A stretch of 64,000 nt of DNA from Paenibacillus sp. MSJ-34 (GTDB lineage: Bacteria; Bacillota; Bacilli; Paenibacillales; Paenibacillaceae), in contig NZ_JAHLPR010000020.1 of NCBI RefSeq assembly GCF_018918005.1, forward strand, positions 33,236 through 97,235, written 5' to 3'. Positions 19,001 to 27,597 of this stretch are shown piece after piece (within the stretch, counting starts at the first letter, position 1; every line of letters begins with the position of its first letter). The position numbers were made by a program, and so were the translations under genes. The notes beneath the pieces were generated by a model. That model had not been told where the DNA came from and did no database searches. It was given only the letters and a program-made list of their open reading frames with translations.

Positions 19001-19870
19001 TTACGAGGATGCCTCCCACCGGCCTAATATGCCGCAAGGCAGGACGAGCCCGGAATGGGTAATCGGAAGGCCGATTTCGCCCGAAGTAATGTTTCCGCCG
19101 AACTTGCGCTTCATCGTCATGCTGAGCAAATTATGCAGCACGGCCGGCGACAATCCGGTCGTATACGAATTGACGAGCACAAATAACGGGTTGTCCGACA
19201 TAATCGATAAGCAAAATTCAAGAAACGGATACAGATTGGTTTCCAGTTTCCACATTTCGCCGCCCGGTCCTCTTCCGTAAGAGGGCGGATCCATTATGAT
19301 TGCGTCGTATTGATTGCCGCGCCGTTGTTCGCGTTGTACGAATTTGAACACGTCATCCGTAATAAATCGGACCGGCCGGTCGCTCAAACCCGACAAATGC
19401 AAGTTTTCCTTCGCCCACTGCACCATGCCTTTGGCCGCATCGACGTGGCATACTTCCGCGCCCGCATATGCGCAAGCCACCGTAGCTCCGCCCGTATACG
19501 CGAATAAATTCAATACTTTAATCGGCCGCTGCGCCGATCGAATTTTGTCGATCATCCAGCTCCAGTTGACGGCTTGTTCGGGAAACAAACCCGTATGCTT
19601 GAAGCTTGTCGGTTTAATGTGGAAGGACAGTTCGCCGTATGCGACGGTCCAGCGATCGGGGACTTGTTTTTTCATTTCCCAATGCCCGCCGCCGGACGAA
19701 CTGCGGTGATAGTGGCCGTGCACGTCTTTCCAACGTTTCGTTTCCTGCGCGAGCGGCCAAATGATTTGCGGATCCGGCCTGCGCAGCACGACGTCGCCCC
19801 AGCGCTCCAGCTTCTCGCCGCCGCCGGTGTCGATGAGTTCATAATCTTGCCAATCTTTTGCCACGTACAT
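19001..19870 (-). CDS. Class I SAM-dependent methyltransferase, RlmI/YccW-like
   Basis: 289 residues from the ATG at 19870; a longer frame begins at 19921. The SAM-binding site is LNLFAYTGGATVACA, then HVDAAKGMVQWA and DDVFKF, with the catalytic-type motif MDPPSYGRG. This matches SAM methyltransferases of the RlmI/RlmK group, which modify 23S rRNA, but the usual PUA domain is missing, so the target is uncertain. It begins the methyltransferase / rluA / capA run. Confidence 0.85.
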   Translation of the reverse strand: MYVAKDWQDYELIDTGGGEKLERWGDVVLRRPDPQIIWPLAQETKRWKDVHGHYHRSSSGGGHWEMKKQVPDRWTVAYGELSFHIKPTSFKHTGLFPEQAVNWSWMIDKIRSAQRPIKVLNLFAYTGGATVACAYAGAEVCHVDAAKGMVQWAKENLHLSGLSDRPVRFITDDVFKFVQREQRRGNQYDAIIMDPPSYGRGPGGEMWKLETNLYPFLEFCLSIMSDNPLFVLVNSYTTGLSPAVLHNLLSMTMKRKFGGNITSGEIGLPITHSGLVLPCGILGRWEASS

Positions 19871-19976
19871 GTAGATACCATCCTTGTCACGTAGATTTGA
19901 TTCGTTTATCATATTGGACACTAACCTACATTATAGCCAATGGCATAGGACGAAGGCAATGATTGGCTGTGATCGG

Positions 19977-20303
19977 TCAAATAACGGTTTCGTCGTTTTG
20001 TTTAATCATGTTCATCATTAAATCGATGGTGTATTTGCGCTTATCCTGATCCATCGTGTTTAGCAGCCGAATGATTTCATTCGCTTCGCCGGCATCAGGC
20101 CGGCTGGATACGCCGCTTACGATATAATCGAGCGAAACGTCGTAGAATGCGGCTAATTTCAGCAATGTTTCATAGACGGGCTGCCGATTGTTAATTTCGT
20201 AATGGCTGTAGGCCGAACGGGTAATTCCGATCGTGCGCGCCACTTCTTCTTGTGAAATGTTCCTGTTCATCCGAAGCTGTCTCAAACGATCACCCATGGT
20301 CAT
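19977..20303 (-). CDS. XRE family transcriptional regulator
   Basis: 108 residues from the second of three closely spaced ATGs (20309, 20303, 20297), chosen for its spacing from AAGGAG. Residues 5-60 form an XRE helix-turn-helix (ISQEEVARTIGITRSAYSHY, then EINNRQPVYETLLKLAAFYD). The short C-terminal part resembles SinR/RghR-like regulators of Bacillales. A 19-base palindrome about 80 bases upstream is a good candidate for its own operator. Confidence 0.9.
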   Translation of the reverse strand: MTMGDRLRQLRMNRNISQEEVARTIGITRSAYSHYEINNRQPVYETLLKLAAFYDVSLDYIVSGVSSRPDAGEANEIIRLLNTMDQDKRKYTIDLMMNMIKQNDETVI

Positions 20304-20380
20304 TGTCATATACTCCTTCTATCAAAGATTGCCGCAAGCGGAAGTTGCACAATGAAGCCTTTCCCTTTTAATAGTAATTT

Positions 20381-20399
20381 ATGATACAAATTGTATCAT
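20381..20399. promoter_or_regulatory. Palindromic operator candidate upstream of the XRE regulator
   Basis: ATGATACAAATTGTATCAT is a perfect 9-base inverted repeat around one base. It resembles the GATACA...TGTATC operators of Xre-type repressors such as that of PBSX. It lies in the promoter area of the XRE gene. Confidence 0.55.
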
Positions 20400-20443
20400 G
20401 TTAAGCTTGTACATTGCATTTGCGTCGAAATTTGCATAAAAAA

Positions 20444-20478
20444 GGATCGCCGCCCGTTTAACGCGGGGCGAACGATCC
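20444..20478 (-). terminator. Terminator of the signal peptidase gene
   Basis: On the minus strand GGATCGTTCGCCCCGCG...CGGGCGGCGATCC is followed by TTTTTTATG, 24 bases after the stop codon of the gene at 20503. Confidence 0.85.
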
Positions 20479-20502
20479 GATAGCATTTGCAGCCGATTTC
20501 AT

Positions 20503-21054
20503 TCAAAATATTTTTTTGCCGATGACATGATCGAGCGGGATATAGCCGATGTCTCTGCTGTCCGTGCTGTGATTGCGGTTGTCTCCCATGACGAAAATAT
20601 GGCCTTCCGGCACGACTCTTTTTTCCTTGGTCATATACAGCATCGTTTCGTTTAAATATGGCTCGTCCAGCGCTTCACCGTTCCGGTATACCTTATGGTT
20701 TTTGAATTCCAAAACGTCGCCGGGCTTGCCGATGACCCGTTTCACATAAAAAATATGTTCATTGTTATACCCGGTAATCAGGCTGAATAGAGGGGACTCG
20801 ATAATATCGTCCCTAAACGAGCGCTCCCGGTCGACGCGGCTGTCTATGATCACAATATCGCCGTAATCCGGCAAGGAGGAAAACGTATGCGACAGCTTGG
20901 ATATGTAGATACGCTGCGTATCGCTCAAAGTAGGTTCCATGGAATGGCCGAGCACTTTGGACGGTTGAAAAATAAAAATGCTGACGATAAGAGACAGAAC
21001 GAATGCGATCGCAATGGAGCCGGCCCAACTGCCGATTTCTTTGACTAGTTTCAC
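20503..21054 (-). CDS. sipS: Signal peptidase I
   Basis: 183 residues. A single N-terminal transmembrane helix (about 10-29) is followed by the catalytic serine block GHSMEPTL, the lysine block FYVKRVIGKPGDVLEF and GDNRNHSTDSRDIGYIP. It is the short Gram-positive type. It removes signal peptides of secreted proteins on the outer face of the membrane. Several sip paralogues are usual in Bacillales, so the symbol denotes the family. Confidence 0.95.
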   Translation of the reverse strand: MKLVKEIGSWAGSIAIAFVLSLIVSIFIFQPSKVLGHSMEPTLSDTQRIYISKLSHTFSSLPDYGDIVIIDSRVDRERSFRDDIIESPLFSLITGYNNEHIFYVKRVIGKPGDVLEFKNHKVYRNGEALDEPYLNETMLYMTKEKRVVPEGHIFVMGDNRNHSTDSRDIGYIPLDHVIGKKIF

Positions 21055-21167
21055 GAATATTCCTGCCTTTCTTCAAAACGTATTCTTTTTGATTATACGC
21101 AGCGGACGGATAAAGGTTTCTTTTATTGTTGCGGCTTGTGTGCTATCATTTTCGTAAAGAGGAGACG

Positions 21168-21746
21168 ATGAATATGAGAATTTATACTCGTACCGGCGAT
21201 AAAGGTACTACGGCGGTCATCGGAGGCCGTGTCGATAAAGACGATATTCGCGTGGAAGCGTACGGGACGGTCGATGAGTTGAACAGCTTTACCGGCATGG
21301 CGCATAGTATGATGGACGATTCGATTTATAAGGATATGAAAGAAGATATCGCGACGATTCAACAGGAGTTGTTCGATTGCGGCCATGACTTGGCATTAGC
21401 CAAACAAGATTTGCGGCCGTACCGCGTTACCGCCGAAATGGCGGACAAATTGGAAGCTTGGATCGACCGGTATGACGCGGAAACGCCGGATATTACAAAA
21501 TTCATTATGCCGGGCGGATGCTCCGTATCCTCGGCGCTGCATGTTTGCCGCACGGTGTGCCGGCGCGCGGAACGCCGAATCGTTACGCTCGGCAAGTCCG
21601 AGGAAATCAATCAGGACGTTCTGAAATATATAAATCGATTGTCCGATTTGTTCTTTACATTGGCCAGAACGGCTAATTTCCGCGAAAAAGTGGAAGGCGT
21701 CGAATACGTGCGCAGCGGAAACGTCTTTCGCCGGAATAACAAATAA
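21168..21746 (+). CDS. Cob(I)yrinic acid a,c-diamide adenosyltransferase, PduO type
   Basis: 192 residues from the ATG at 21168 (another at 21174), preceded by GAGGAG. The N-terminal TRTGDKGTTAVIGG and the C-terminal INRLSDLFFTLAR are signatures of PduO/MMAB adenosyltransferases, which attach the adenosyl group of ATP to cob(I)alamin. The conserved ATP/cobalamin arginines fall in HVCRTVCRRAERR. No other cobalamin gene is in view; the gene stands alone. Confidence 0.93.
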   Translation: MNMRIYTRTGDKGTTAVIGGRVDKDDIRVEAYGTVDELNSFTGMAHSMMDDSIYKDMKEDIATIQQELFDCGHDLALAKQDLRPYRVTAEMADKLEAWIDRYDAETPDITKFIMPGGCSVSSALHVCRTVCRRAERRIVTLGKSEEINQDVLKYINRLSDLFFTLARTANFREKVEGVEYVRSGNVFRRNNK

Positions 21747-21790
21747 TGTTCTATTTCACGCGAATTATTTCAATCAGGACATTTTCCGGC

Positions 21791-21820
21791 TTGACAATGT
21801 GCAAGCCCATTCGATATAAT
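21791..21820 (+). promoter_or_regulatory. SigA-type promoter of the riboswitch-terC unit
   Basis: TTGACA at 21791-21796 and TATAAT at 21815-21820 with an 18-base spacer. Both boxes are perfect matches, placing the transcript start near 21827, just before the riboswitch. Confidence 0.8.
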
Positions 21821-21848
21821 CAGCTCATAAATTAATAGTCTATGGAAA

Positions 21849-22020
21849 CTCACAAAGGGGAGTAGCTTTCACAATAAAGTCGTCAGTTCGGGATAGGAAA
21901 TATCCCCGGCTTTATTGGCAATGTACCATTGTTAGCAAGACCTTTGCCGATTAAGGTAAAGGTCCGGATATATACATATGTAGACCTTTGCCGTTAACGG
22001 TGAAGGTCTATTTCTTTGTG
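21849..22020 (+). ncRNA. yybP-ykoY manganese riboswitch with terminator
   Basis: The conserved blocks AAAGGGGAGTAGC (21854-21866), GTCGTCA (about 21879-21886) and GCAAGACCTTTGCC...GGTAAAGGTC (about 21935-21964) match the yybP-ykoY aptamer. A second hairpin, AGACCTTTGCCGTTAACGGT with GAAGGTCT and the run ATTTCTTTG (21982-22020), is the expression-platform terminator. Its arm repeats the ACCTTTGCC element of the aptamer, so the two folds compete. Mn2+ binding is known to permit read-through to manganese exporters, which fits the terC gene downstream. Confidence 0.9.
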
Positions 22021-22160
22021 TGGGCCTAAATAATTTGGGGGCAGGTGAAAAATAATAATCATCGGACGGAATGGATGGATTAGTCTGCAATTAGGGGACG
22101 ACCGGTAAGGAAAATAATGATGCTACAGGTTGCCATTTTTAAAATGAGGAGTGTGTCGTG

Positions 22161-22841
22161 ATGGACGTGTTCAGCTTCCAATTTTTATCCGCACTAATTA
22201 GTATTATTATCATCGACCTTGTGCTTGCCGGAGACAATGCGATCGTGATCGGATTGGCTGCGCGCAATGTCCCGAAGGAGATGCAGAAGAGGGTTATCAT
22301 TTGGGGAACGGTCGGCGCCATTGTTGTTCGCGCCCTTGCCACGCTGGCAGTCGCTTGGCTGTTGAAGCTGCCGGGACTGCTGCTTATCGGCGGTATTCTG
22401 CTTGTATGGATTGCCTATAAGCTGCTCGTTGGCGAGAAAAAGCATGAGATGGAAGCGAAGTCGGGCGTGCTTGCCGCGATCGGCACGATTCTCGTCGCCG
22501 ACGTCGTCATGAGTTTGGACAATGTGCTGGCTGTGGCCGGCGCAGCACACGGCAATTTCTTGCTGATCATTATCGGGCTCCTCGTCAGCATCCCGATCAT
22601 CGTCTGGGGAAGCACCTTGTTTATTAAGCTTATGGATCGTTTCAAATGGATCATTTATATCGGGTCCGGCATCCTGGCTTATACGGCGGCCAAAATGATC
22701 GTCGACGAGAAATTCATCCATCCGTTTTTCGCAGCCAATCCGGCATTGAAATGGGTGTTTATCGTCGTCGTGGTTATCGCTGTGCTCGGACTTGGCGTCA
22801 TGAAAAACCGCAGCCGATTAGCGGCCAAAGGAGCCGCATAA
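22161..22841 (+). CDS. TerC family membrane protein (probable manganese exporter)
   Basis: 226 residues with about seven membrane segments. The TerC signature LAGDNAIVIGLAARNVP near residue 24 and the second DVVMSLDNVLAVAGAAHGN repeat are present, with their conserved aspartates and asparagines. It corresponds to YceF/YkoY (MeeF/MeeY), reported to help export Mn2+ and metallate exoenzymes. GAGGAG precedes the ATG at 22161 (a GTG one codon earlier also exists). Control by the manganese riboswitch upstream fits this role. Confidence 0.92.
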   Translation: MDVFSFQFLSALISIIIIDLVLAGDNAIVIGLAARNVPKEMQKRVIIWGTVGAIVVRALATLAVAWLLKLPGLLLIGGILLVWIAYKLLVGEKKHEMEAKSGVLAAIGTILVADVVMSLDNVLAVAGAAHGNFLLIIIGLLVSIPIIVWGSTLFIKLMDRFKWIIYIGSGILAYTAAKMIVDEKFIHPFFAANPALKWVFIVVVVIAVLGLGVMKNRSRLAAKGAA

Positions 22842-22866
22842 TCGACCGATTGCGTTATAAAAGCCG

Positions 22867-22918
22867 CGCCGCTATCGCGAACCGCTTCATATGCGGCTTG
22901 CGAGGCGGCGCGTTTTTT
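22867..22918. terminator. Terminator between terC and the convergent transporter gene
   Basis: GCGCCGC ... GCGGCGCG arms with an inner CCGCTTCATATGCGG hairpin, then a run of seven T on the plus strand. It ends terC transcription and may serve both directions. Confidence 0.8.
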
Positions 22919-22925
22919 TGAACGA

Positions 22926-23474
22926 TTATTCCTTATGTTCAGCGATTTGGCTGGCGGCAGAGTCGACGGATTGGGCGCGATGCGAACCGGATTTCGACCC
23001 TGCATGTTGTTGTTTCGATGTGCCCGTATTTCCGCTGTAGATCAGCAGCAGGGCCGCGAACAGCAAGACGGCTCCCAAGATGCGCTGCCAATTCAACTCG
23101 ACAGGCTGTCTGCCGAACCATCCGAAGTGGTCGATAGCCAAGCTCATGACGATTTGTCCCACGATTGCGCAAACGACAAAGGTGCCAACGCCGAGCCGCG
23201 GAACGGCAAACACCATCATAAAGACGTAAAAAGCTCCGATCAGGCCGCCGAAAAGCTGCCATTTCGGCACTTGAAACACATGGGTGACATTCCCTTTGCC
23301 GATAAAAAACATCAATAGCATTAATGCGACGCATCCGATGAAAAAAGAGATGAAAGCTCCTTCAATCGTTCCGATCTTTTTGCCGAGTTCTCCGTTCACA
23401 CCGGATTGTACGCTCATACCGGCGCCGCTAAGCAGCACCAACAGCAGCATAATAATGTTGTTCAATTTTCTCAA
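22926..23474 (-). CDS. DMT superfamily transporter, YdcZ (DUF606) family
   Basis: 182 residues with five hydrophobic segments and a polar tail of about 35 residues rich in Ser/Gln/His. MLLLVLLSGAGMSVQSGVNG and EGAFISFFIGCVALM are typical of the YdcZ five-helix half-transporters, which usually act as pairs. Only one copy is present here. Substrate unknown. The polar tail is longer than usual. Confidence 0.88.
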   Translation of the reverse strand: MRKLNNIIMLLLVLLSGAGMSVQSGVNGELGKKIGTIEGAFISFFIGCVALMLLMFFIGKGNVTHVFQVPKWQLFGGLIGAFYVFMMVFAVPRLGVGTFVVCAIVGQIVMSLAIDHFGWFGRQPVELNWQRILGAVLLFAALLLIYSGNTGTSKQQHAGSKSGSHRAQSVDSAASQIAEHKE

Positions 23475-23607
23475 CTCCCTCTATCTGTCATTCTATTGTA
23501 TTGCTCCATCCCGCTTTTGAAAAGAGAAAATTAGGCTCAGGCATGCTCCAAGCGTATATGTTACAATACAAAACATAACAAAAAGAGTTGTAGAGAGGAA
23601 GAAAGAT

Positions 23608-23943
23608 ATGACAACAGCGGCAATAGAGGACTTCGACAAGTTGGATATTCGAATCGGTACGATCGTACGGGCCGAGCCGTTTCCCGAAGCGCGCAAGCCC
23701 GCGATCAAACTGGAAATCGATTTCGGCGATCTCGGCGTGAAGCGTTCCAGCGCGCAAATTACGGCTCGTTATTGCCCCGAGCGTCTGGTCGGCCGCCAAA
23801 TTGCGGCAGTCGTTAATTTTCCGCCCAGACGGATTGCAGGCTATGTGTCCGAAGTTTTGGTATTGGGCGCCGTTCCCGGTGAAGGAGACGTCGTGCTGCT
23901 CGGTCCCGATCAACCGGTAGCGAACGGAACGCCGATCGCTTAA
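23608..23943 (+). CDS. csaA: CsaA, tRNA-binding-domain chaperone-like protein
   Basis: 111 residues, a single EMAP-II/tRNA-binding OB fold: DFDKLDIRIGTIVRAE, VKRSSAQITARY and VVNFPPRRIAGYVSEVLVLG. Length and sequence match CsaA of Bacillus, a homodimer with reported protein-export chaperone activity and tRNA binding. AGAGAGGAAGAAAG precedes the ATG. It is divergent from the ydcZ-like gene. Confidence 0.95.
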   Translation: MTTAAIEDFDKLDIRIGTIVRAEPFPEARKPAIKLEIDFGDLGVKRSSAQITARYCPERLVGRQIAAVVNFPPRRIAGYVSEVLVLGAVPGEGDVVLLGPDQPVANGTPIA

Positions 23944-23961
23944 AGGGAAGGAGAGAGCGAT

Positions 23962-25122
23962 TTACTTGCGCTTTGCCGTTTGAACCGTTGCTACGTCCCG
24001 GAACCGCCACGGCGATTGGCTTGAATCCCTTTCAAATATAATCCGGTACGTAACCTGCTGCGCTCTGCTTCCTTTCCGGTAAAGCGTCGCCCTGAAGCGA
24101 ATTTCTTTAAACAATAACTCTTCCTCGGCGGCATCGTTTCCCGGCTTATTCGCATGACGGAGCCTTTCGAACTGAATGGAGGTCAGTTCGCTCAACTCCC
24201 GTTCAATAGATGCGAGTTGGGCGGGAGATACGCCTTCAAGCAATTGCCTTATCATATCAATATCCTTTTGCTGCATCGCTTCCTTCCATATTTCCGTCAA
24301 TTGCTCCGGCGAGGCGGACTGGAAAAAGGTCTTCAACATGCCTGCCGCTTTATGAACCATTAATTGATGGGCCAAGTCCGGGCGATCGGAGCGATGGGTC
24401 GTGCTGCCGCTGAAATGAATGCAGAAATGGCCCGAAAAACCGTTTCCCGGAATTCCGTCCCCGCCATGAGGCATTCCGTTCATGGAAGCGGCGTACCGTT
24501 GGTTGCCGAACTGGACCAATATCGCTTTCCTGTTCCAGCTCCACCGGTTGTTATAGATCTCTTTCATTATTTTGGTGTCTTCTTTCGTCAAAGGCTGCAC
24601 ATCCGCATGATCTCTTCCCGCCCGGTGCTGCACGCGAAACGTCAGTCCCGTTTCCAAATCCGTGACGGAAAATATGCTTTTGCGCGGGACGGTTCGCTTC
24701 ACTTCATCCCAAGAAATCAGCTTCCCATAATGGCGCTTTCTTAACGCCTCCGCATACCGAAGCAGTTTGCCGGACGTTTCTTTAGACAATGTCAGCCGTT
24801 CGGACTGCGCTTCGTTCCATAGGTTTCCGGTATACTCCAAGCGAAATTGCTGTTCCCGGTTCTGGCGGAACACGGTTACGTACAGATCGGTCATATAAAG
24901 ATGAGGATCGGCTTTTTGCATTCGCGCTCGCGCGATCTCTTTCGCGATTTCGCGGTGATAGACGGCAAGCCTCGTTTCGTACGTTGCTGTCGGACTGCAG
25001 CGGACGGCGAAAGTGACGACCGCTTGCTCGGCCGATTTCGCCGGCAAGGCCGAAGCGGGCTGCAGGAATAATGCGCATAATAACAACGCTGCGGTGAAGG
25101 CGTGGACGGATCGATGAAACAT
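23962..25122 (-). CDS. Secreted protein of unknown function with GHFCIHF motif
   Basis: 386 residues from the ATG at 25122, behind CAGGAGG. The N-terminus is a typical signal peptide (FTAALLLCALFLQPASALPA). The middle holds KAILVQFGNQRYAASMNGMP then HGGDGIPGNGFSGHFCIHF, a spacing of histidine, glycine and cysteine that recalls the YkuD-type L,D-transpeptidase site but is not the canonical SHGC. Charged, helical regions flank it, and the end resembles a stalk domain. I do not recognise a characterised family. A wall- or spore-envelope role is only a guess. Confidence 0.7.
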   Translation of the reverse strand: MFHRSVHAFTAALLLCALFLQPASALPAKSAEQAVVTFAVRCSPTATYETRLAVYHREIAKEIARARMQKADPHLYMTDLYVTVFRQNREQQFRLEYTGNLWNEAQSERLTLSKETSGKLLRYAEALRKRHYGKLISWDEVKRTVPRKSIFSVTDLETGLTFRVQHRAGRDHADVQPLTKEDTKIMKEIYNNRWSWNRKAILVQFGNQRYAASMNGMPHGGDGIPGNGFSGHFCIHFSGSTTHRSDRPDLAHQLMVHKAAGMLKTFFQSASPEQLTEIWKEAMQQKDIDMIRQLLEGVSPAQLASIERELSELTSIQFERLRHANKPGNDAAEEELLFKEIRFRATLYRKGSRAQQVTYRIIFERDSSQSPWRFRDVATVQTAKRK

Positions 25123-25243
25123 ACATAACCTCCTGTTCAATCCCTTTCTTGTACGATTTCCGTGCGTCAACCATTGTTATTTTGCGCAAACTCCTGCGAA
25201 TTCATTTGCCGGCAGCCTAAATGGCAATCAAAATCAGCAATGG

Positions 25244-25279
25244 AAAAAAGACATTCCAGTTTGAAATGTCTTTTTCAGT
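25244..25279. terminator. Terminator after fabF
   Basis: AAAAAGACATTCCAG/TTTGAAATGTCTTTTT is a hairpin with A/T runs on both sides. On the minus strand it lies just after the fabF stop codon and ahead of the secreted-protein gene. Confidence 0.8.
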
Positions 25280-25290
25280 CGATCGCTTCA

Positions 25291-26526
25291 TTATTCGTAT
25301 TTCTTCAAAATAATGACCGCGTTGTGGCCTCCGAAGCCGAAGGAGTTGGACAGCCCGATGCTCGGATTCGCCTTCCTTGCACGGTTCGGCACGTAATCCA
25401 GATCGCATTGCGGATCCGGATGCTCCAAGTTGATCGTCGGCGGAATGAGGCCCTCCTGCAACGATTTGATTAGCGCGATCGCTTCCACACCGCCTGCGGC
25501 GCCGAGCAGATGGCCCAGCATCGATTTGTTGGCGGTGACAGGAATGTCGTAGGCGCGACTGCCCAACAGCTTCTTAATCGCCAATGTTTCCGACAAATCT
25601 CCAAGCGGCGTGCTGGTGGCATGCGCATTGATGCAATCGATTTGTTCCGCGGAGATGGCGGCGTCTTGAACGGCTTCCTTCATTGCCCGATAGGCGCCTG
25701 TTCCTTCCGGTTCGGTCGCGACCATATGATAGGCGTCGGAAGAGGCGCCGTAGCCGATCACTTCCGCATGGATTCGCGCTTCTCTGCGCCGCGCATGCTC
25801 GTACGATTCGAGTACGAGCACGCCGGCCCCTTCGGAAGGCACGAAACCGTCGCGCTCGGCGTCGAAGGGCCGGCTGGCCCGTTCAGGCTCGTCGTTGCGC
25901 GTGGAGAGGGCGGTCGCGTTGCCGAATCCCGCCAGCGCGAGATCCGTCAACGTCGCTTCCGCGCCTCCGGCAATGACGACGTCGGCGCCGCCTCGCTGTA
26001 TCAGTTTATACGCTTCGCCGATTGCGTTGTTGCTGCTGGCGCAGGCCGTAACAGGCGCCAATGTCGGTCCTGTGAAACCGAACATAATGCTCACTTGCGC
26101 CGCCGCCATATTGGCGATCATCATCGGAACAACCGTCGGGCTGACGCGTCCGGGACCGCGGTTCAGCAGCGTCCGGTAATTGTCCAGCAGCGTTTGCAAG
26201 CCGCCGACGCCGGAACCGATATATACTCCGATCCGCTCCTTGTCTTCCGTTTCGACGTTTAGGGCGGCATCCTCGATCGCTTGCTTGGACGCAGCGACCG
26301 CAAACTGGCAAAACCGATCCATTCTTCGCACGTCGCGGGACCCGACGGCTTTCTCCGCATCGAACCCGCGGACGATACCGGCTATCTTCGATTTATACGG
26401 CGAAATATCGAACGTATCGATGGTCGAAATAGCCGATTCTCCGTTCGCAAGCTTGCTCCAGAACGTCGGAACGTCATTCCCGAGCGGCGAGATGACGCCC
26501 ATCCCCGTTACAACTACACGTGTCAT
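25291..26526 (-). CDS. fabF: 3-oxoacyl-[acyl-carrier-protein] synthase II
   Basis: 411 residues from the ATG at 26526, preceded by GGAGGG; a 14-codon longer frame has no ribosome binding site. The catalytic triad of elongating ketoacyl synthases is present: C162 in VTACASSNN, H302 in NAHATSTPLGD and H339 in MLGHLLGAAGG. The length matches Bacillus FabF. It condenses malonyl-ACP with the growing acyl chain in fatty acid synthesis. fabH is not adjacent and no FapR site was identified. Confidence 0.96.
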   Translation of the reverse strand: MTRVVVTGMGVISPLGNDVPTFWSKLANGESAISTIDTFDISPYKSKIAGIVRGFDAEKAVGSRDVRRMDRFCQFAVAASKQAIEDAALNVETEDKERIGVYIGSGVGGLQTLLDNYRTLLNRGPGRVSPTVVPMMIANMAAAQVSIMFGFTGPTLAPVTACASSNNAIGEAYKLIQRGGADVVIAGGAEATLTDLALAGFGNATALSTRNDEPERASRPFDAERDGFVPSEGAGVLVLESYEHARRREARIHAEVIGYGASSDAYHMVATEPEGTGAYRAMKEAVQDAAISAEQIDCINAHATSTPLGDLSETLAIKKLLGSRAYDIPVTANKSMLGHLLGAAGGVEAIALIKSLQEGLIPPTINLEHPDPQCDLDYVPNRARKANPSIGLSNSFGFGGHNAVIILKKYE

Positions 26527-26649
26527 TCGATTTCCCTCCAATTGAAATTGATTTCTCGTCTCTTGCAACCTTTAGATCGCCATACATCGATGGGGATCGG
26601 TCGCGATCGAACGTTCATTTGTTCCTATCATGTCATAATGAATATCCTA

Positions 26650-26686
26650 TTACAAGTTGTTGTTTATCATGGTATAATTAATGATA
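26650..26686 (+). promoter_or_regulatory. Promoter with dyad of the MmyB-like regulator gene
   Basis: TTACAA at 26650-26655 and TATAAT at 26673-26678 with a 17-base spacer. TATCAT (26665-26670) and ATGATA (26681-26686) flank the -10 box as an inverted repeat, a layout that would allow self-repression. Confidence 0.6.
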
Positions 26687-26727
26687 GGTTTTGCAATAAA
26701 CGGTTGTAATCGAGGTGTGTGTTAGCG

Positions 26728-27582
26728 ATGAATGACGATGTGCGTTTGCAAGCTTTATCCGAATTTCTGAAAACGCATCGGGCGAAGCTGCAGCCAAGCG
26801 CGGCCGGATTGCCGGGCGGGGGACGAAGACGAACTCCGGGCTTGCGGCGGGAGGAAGTGGCCCAAATCGCAGGCGTCAGCACGACATGGTATACATGGCT
26901 CGAGCAAGGAAGGGATATTACCGTTTCCACTCAAGTGCTCGACCGGATTGCTTTTGCATTGCAATTGAACGAGGACGAGCGGAAATATTTGTTTATGCTG
27001 GCGCTCGAACAAACCGCTCCGTCCGCCAAAGATGAAGAGCCTCCGAACATCAGTCCGGCCATCGGCCTTATTCTCGGCGAGCTGCGCCATTACCCGGCGA
27101 TCGTATCCGACAGGCGATGCAACGTTGTCGGGTGGAATCAAGCGGCCGCCGCGGTATTTATGGATTTCGAACGGGTGCCCCCGGAGGAACGGAACATTAT
27201 TTGGCTGTTGTTTACCCGGAAAGAATTGAAGGCGCTGGCTGTCAATTGGAATGACTTCGTCCGCGGGTTTCTGGCCATATTCCGTTCGTATTACGGTCAA
27301 TATGTCGGGGACTCCTGGTACAATGAGTTTATCGAACGAATCAGTCGAACGAATGCCGAGTTTCGCGATTTTTGGGTTCATAACGATGTCAGCTCGGCCC
27401 CCGAGTTTTCGATCGAATTCCGGCATGCCAAAGCCGGCAAGATGCTGTTCGATTTAACGTCATTGCAGGTGCAAGGCCGAACCGATTTGCGCTGCAGCGT
27501 CTATACCCCGTCCGCGGGTTCGGACACGGAAGCGAAAATGCGCCAGCTTATGCGCAAGCTTGGGCAGCCGCAAGAGATGTGA
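26728..27582 (+). CDS. XRE regulator with MmyB-like ligand-binding domain
   Basis: 284 residues. Residues 10-75 form the helix-turn-helix (LRREEVAQIAGVSTTWYTWL, EQGRDITVSTQVLDRIAFAL); the rest matches the MmyB-like PAS-type domain (RRCNVVGWNQAAAAVF, LRCSVYTPSAGSDTEAKMRQ). Such regulators often bind fatty-acid-like ligands and control a neighbouring oxidoreductase, but no such gene is adjacent here. The ATG at 26728 follows GAGGTG. It is divergent from fabF. Confidence 0.92.
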   Translation: MNDDVRLQALSEFLKTHRAKLQPSAAGLPGGGRRRTPGLRREEVAQIAGVSTTWYTWLEQGRDITVSTQVLDRIAFALQLNEDERKYLFMLALEQTAPSAKDEEPPNISPAIGLILGELRHYPAIVSDRRCNVVGWNQAAAAVFMDFERVPPEERNIIWLLFTRKELKALAVNWNDFVRGFLAIFRSYYGQYVGDSWYNEFIERISRTNAEFRDFWVHNDVSSAPEFSIEFRHAKAGKMLFDLTSLQVQGRTDLRCSVYTPSAGSDTEAKMRQLMRKLGQPQEM

Positions 27583-27597
27583 CCCATAGGAGCGGCT

